A stretch of 35,783 nt of DNA from positions 1-35,783 of the IMG/VR virus record IMGVR_UViG_3300049489_000295, one strand, 5' to 3'. This DNA is from a virus. This document shows, in pieces, positions 35,077 through 35,783 of this stretch. How positions within the stretch are numbered: the first letter of the stretch is position 1; each line of letters opens with the position of its first letter. The notes beneath the pieces are model-generated. The model did not search any database and was not told the origin of the DNA. It saw only the letters and a list, made by a program, of their open reading frames with translations. A program made the translations under genes and the position numbers.

Positions 35077-35331
35077 ATGACCATCTTCATCACCGTCGTG
35101 ACCCGCCAGCCCGAGGCCGTCCCGGCCTACTTGTACGGCGGGGTCGAGATCGTCAAGACCTACGAGCAGAAGGCGGTCCGCTCCTCGGTCCTGCTCCTGA
35201 AGACCGACAACGAGTACACCGCTGAGGACCAGCGCGACCGGCTGAACAGCGGGCTGCACGCGTCGCGAGTCCACCTCTCGGTGGCCGACGCCGAGCACTT
35301 CCTGGCCGACGTGTTCGGGGTGACGGCATGA
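35077..35331 (+). CDS. small alpha/beta protein of unknown function
   Basis: The 84-residue product starts at ATG 35077, one base after the previous stop. It alternates strands (Ile-Phe-Ile-Thr-Val-Val; Ser-Val-Leu-Leu-Leu-Lys) and helices, in a compact alpha/beta arrangement. It overlaps the next gene by 4 bases (ATGA). No family is recognised. Confidence 0.65.
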   Translation: MTIFITVVTRQPEAVPAYLYGGVEIVKTYEQKAVRSSVLLLKTDNEYTAEDQRDRLNSGLHASRVHLSVADAEHFLADVFGVTA

Positions 35332-35588
35332 AGGCCTTCGACATCGTCGCCTACACCTACGAGGCGGAGATCCTCTGCCCGGCCTGTCTCATCGGACGCC
35401 TCGTGCATGAGGGCAAGGTGCCCGACGTTGACGACCCGGCCGAGACGGTGCTCGACATCCACGCCGCCTTCGAGCACGTCGACCGACAGGACGAGAGCAC
35501 CTTCGACTCCGACGACTTCCCGAAGGTCGTGTTCGCCTCCCAGGTCGAGGACGGCGAGTCGTGTGGCGAGTGCGAGGAGGCGCTGTGA
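35328..35588 (+). CDS. small acidic protein with two Cys-x2-Cys pairs
   Basis: The 86-residue product starts at ATG 35328. It has Cys17-Pro-Ala-Cys20 near the N-terminus and Cys-Gly-Glu-Cys near the C-terminus (about 79-82), a likely zinc site, separated by an acidic Asp/Glu-rich middle. It overlaps the next gene (GTGA). No family is recognised. Confidence 0.7.
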   Translation: MKAFDIVAYTYEAEILCPACLIGRLVHEGKVPDVDDPAETVLDIHAAFEHVDRQDESTFDSDDFPKVVFASQVEDGESCGECEEAL

Positions 35589-35783
35589 GCCGCGACGTCC
35601 AGCGCCAGCGCGCGTACAACGGCGAGTTCGCGATGCGCGACATGCTCGACGTCGCCCGCAAGCACGAGTGCTCGACCGTGGAGATCGCAGGCACCGTCCT
35701 CAATGCTCCCCAGGAGCGAGTCTTCGGTGACCTGGAGAGCATCCAGCGGTACGTCAACAAGGTGCTCGCACTCAACTGGGTAC
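35585..35783 (+). CDS. N-terminal part of a TIGR04338-like metallohydrolase (runs off window)
   Basis: GTG 35585 begins a frame that stays open to the end of the window (66 residues). The pattern Ser-Arg-Asp-x-Gln-Arg-x-Arg-x-Tyr, then a strand Val-Glu-Ile-Ala-Gly-Thr, Pro-Gln-Glu-Arg-Val-Phe, and Ser-Ile-Gln-Arg-Tyr-Val-Asn-Lys-Val-Leu-Ala-Leu-Asn-Trp-Val resembles the actinobacterial TIGR04338 putative metallohydrolase, also found in phages. The metal-binding residues would lie beyond the window, so the call is by N-terminal resemblance only. Confidence 0.55.
   Translation, partial: MSRDVQRQRAYNGEFAMRDMLDVARKHECSTVEIAGTVLNAPQERVFGDLESIQRYVNKVLALNWV

Noticed and set aside
1-35783. CRISPR array, insertion sequence, integrase or attachment site
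   Set aside because: No repeat-spacer arrays, no transposase or integrase motifs and no terminal inverted repeats typical of insertion sequences were seen in this window.

Overview
The window is a stretch of a tailed double-stranded DNA phage (Caudoviricetes) that infects a high-GC actinobacterium. The evidence is tightly packed genes with ATGA/GTGA overlaps, GC-rich codons with many GTG and some TTG starts, a WhiB-like regulator, ThyX, an apparent class II (B12-type) ribonucleotide reductase, a SpoVS-like protein, and several start codons placed for leaderless translation. No integrase or repressor is visible. The host genus cannot be named; a Streptomyces-like host would fit, but that is inference.

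Layout. 1-2423: end of the tail module and two small membrane proteins (holin-like). 2424-3949: an acidic protein with AT-hook-like motifs, a small partner gene and a strong hairpin. 4027-12446: replication block with winged-helix/HTH proteins, DnaC-like loader, DnaB-like helicase, CHC2/Toprim primase, SNF2-type helicase, MerR-like HTH protein and a zinc-type ssDNA-binding protein, closed by a 16-bp terminator hairpin. 12543-22998: DNA polymerase I, ribonucleotide reductase, RecA, PDDEXK resolvase, WhiB, Cas4-like exonuclease, ThyX, dNMP kinase and RuvC-like resolvase. 23063-24152: SpoVS-like protein and two exported small proteins, then a terminator. 24275-29381: small proteins of unknown function, one reverse-strand gene and a ClpP-like protease. 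29418-34280: a small transglycosylase, a nucleotidyltransferase, a degenerate HAD-like protein, a tRNA-guanine-transglycosylase-like fusion protein, a DnaJ-type zinc microprotein and an HNH endonuclease. 34281-34847: 567 bases without a coding gene, holding tRNA-like RNAs. 34848-35783: small zinc-motif genes and the start of a putative metallohydrolase.

How it fits together. The replication, recombination and nucleotide genes form a nearly self-contained DNA-synthesis programme: loader, helicase, primase, polymerase, SSB, RecA, exonuclease and resolvases, supplied by reductase, ThyX and dNMP kinase. The small-gene region and the exported or regulatory proteins (SpoVS, WhiB, ClpP, secreted four-cysteine protein) probably act on host physiology or the virion, but function is not visible for most.

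The signal no gene explains is the 9-base word CTTCATACC. It occurs nine times on the + strand, each time inside a different unrelated gene and always in the same reading phase (Leu-His-Thr), plus once in reverse complement. Next most notable are a perfect 17-bp inverted repeat that covers the recA ribosome-binding site, a set of promoters positioned for leaderless mRNAs, and a tRNA-like RNA with an oversized insert.
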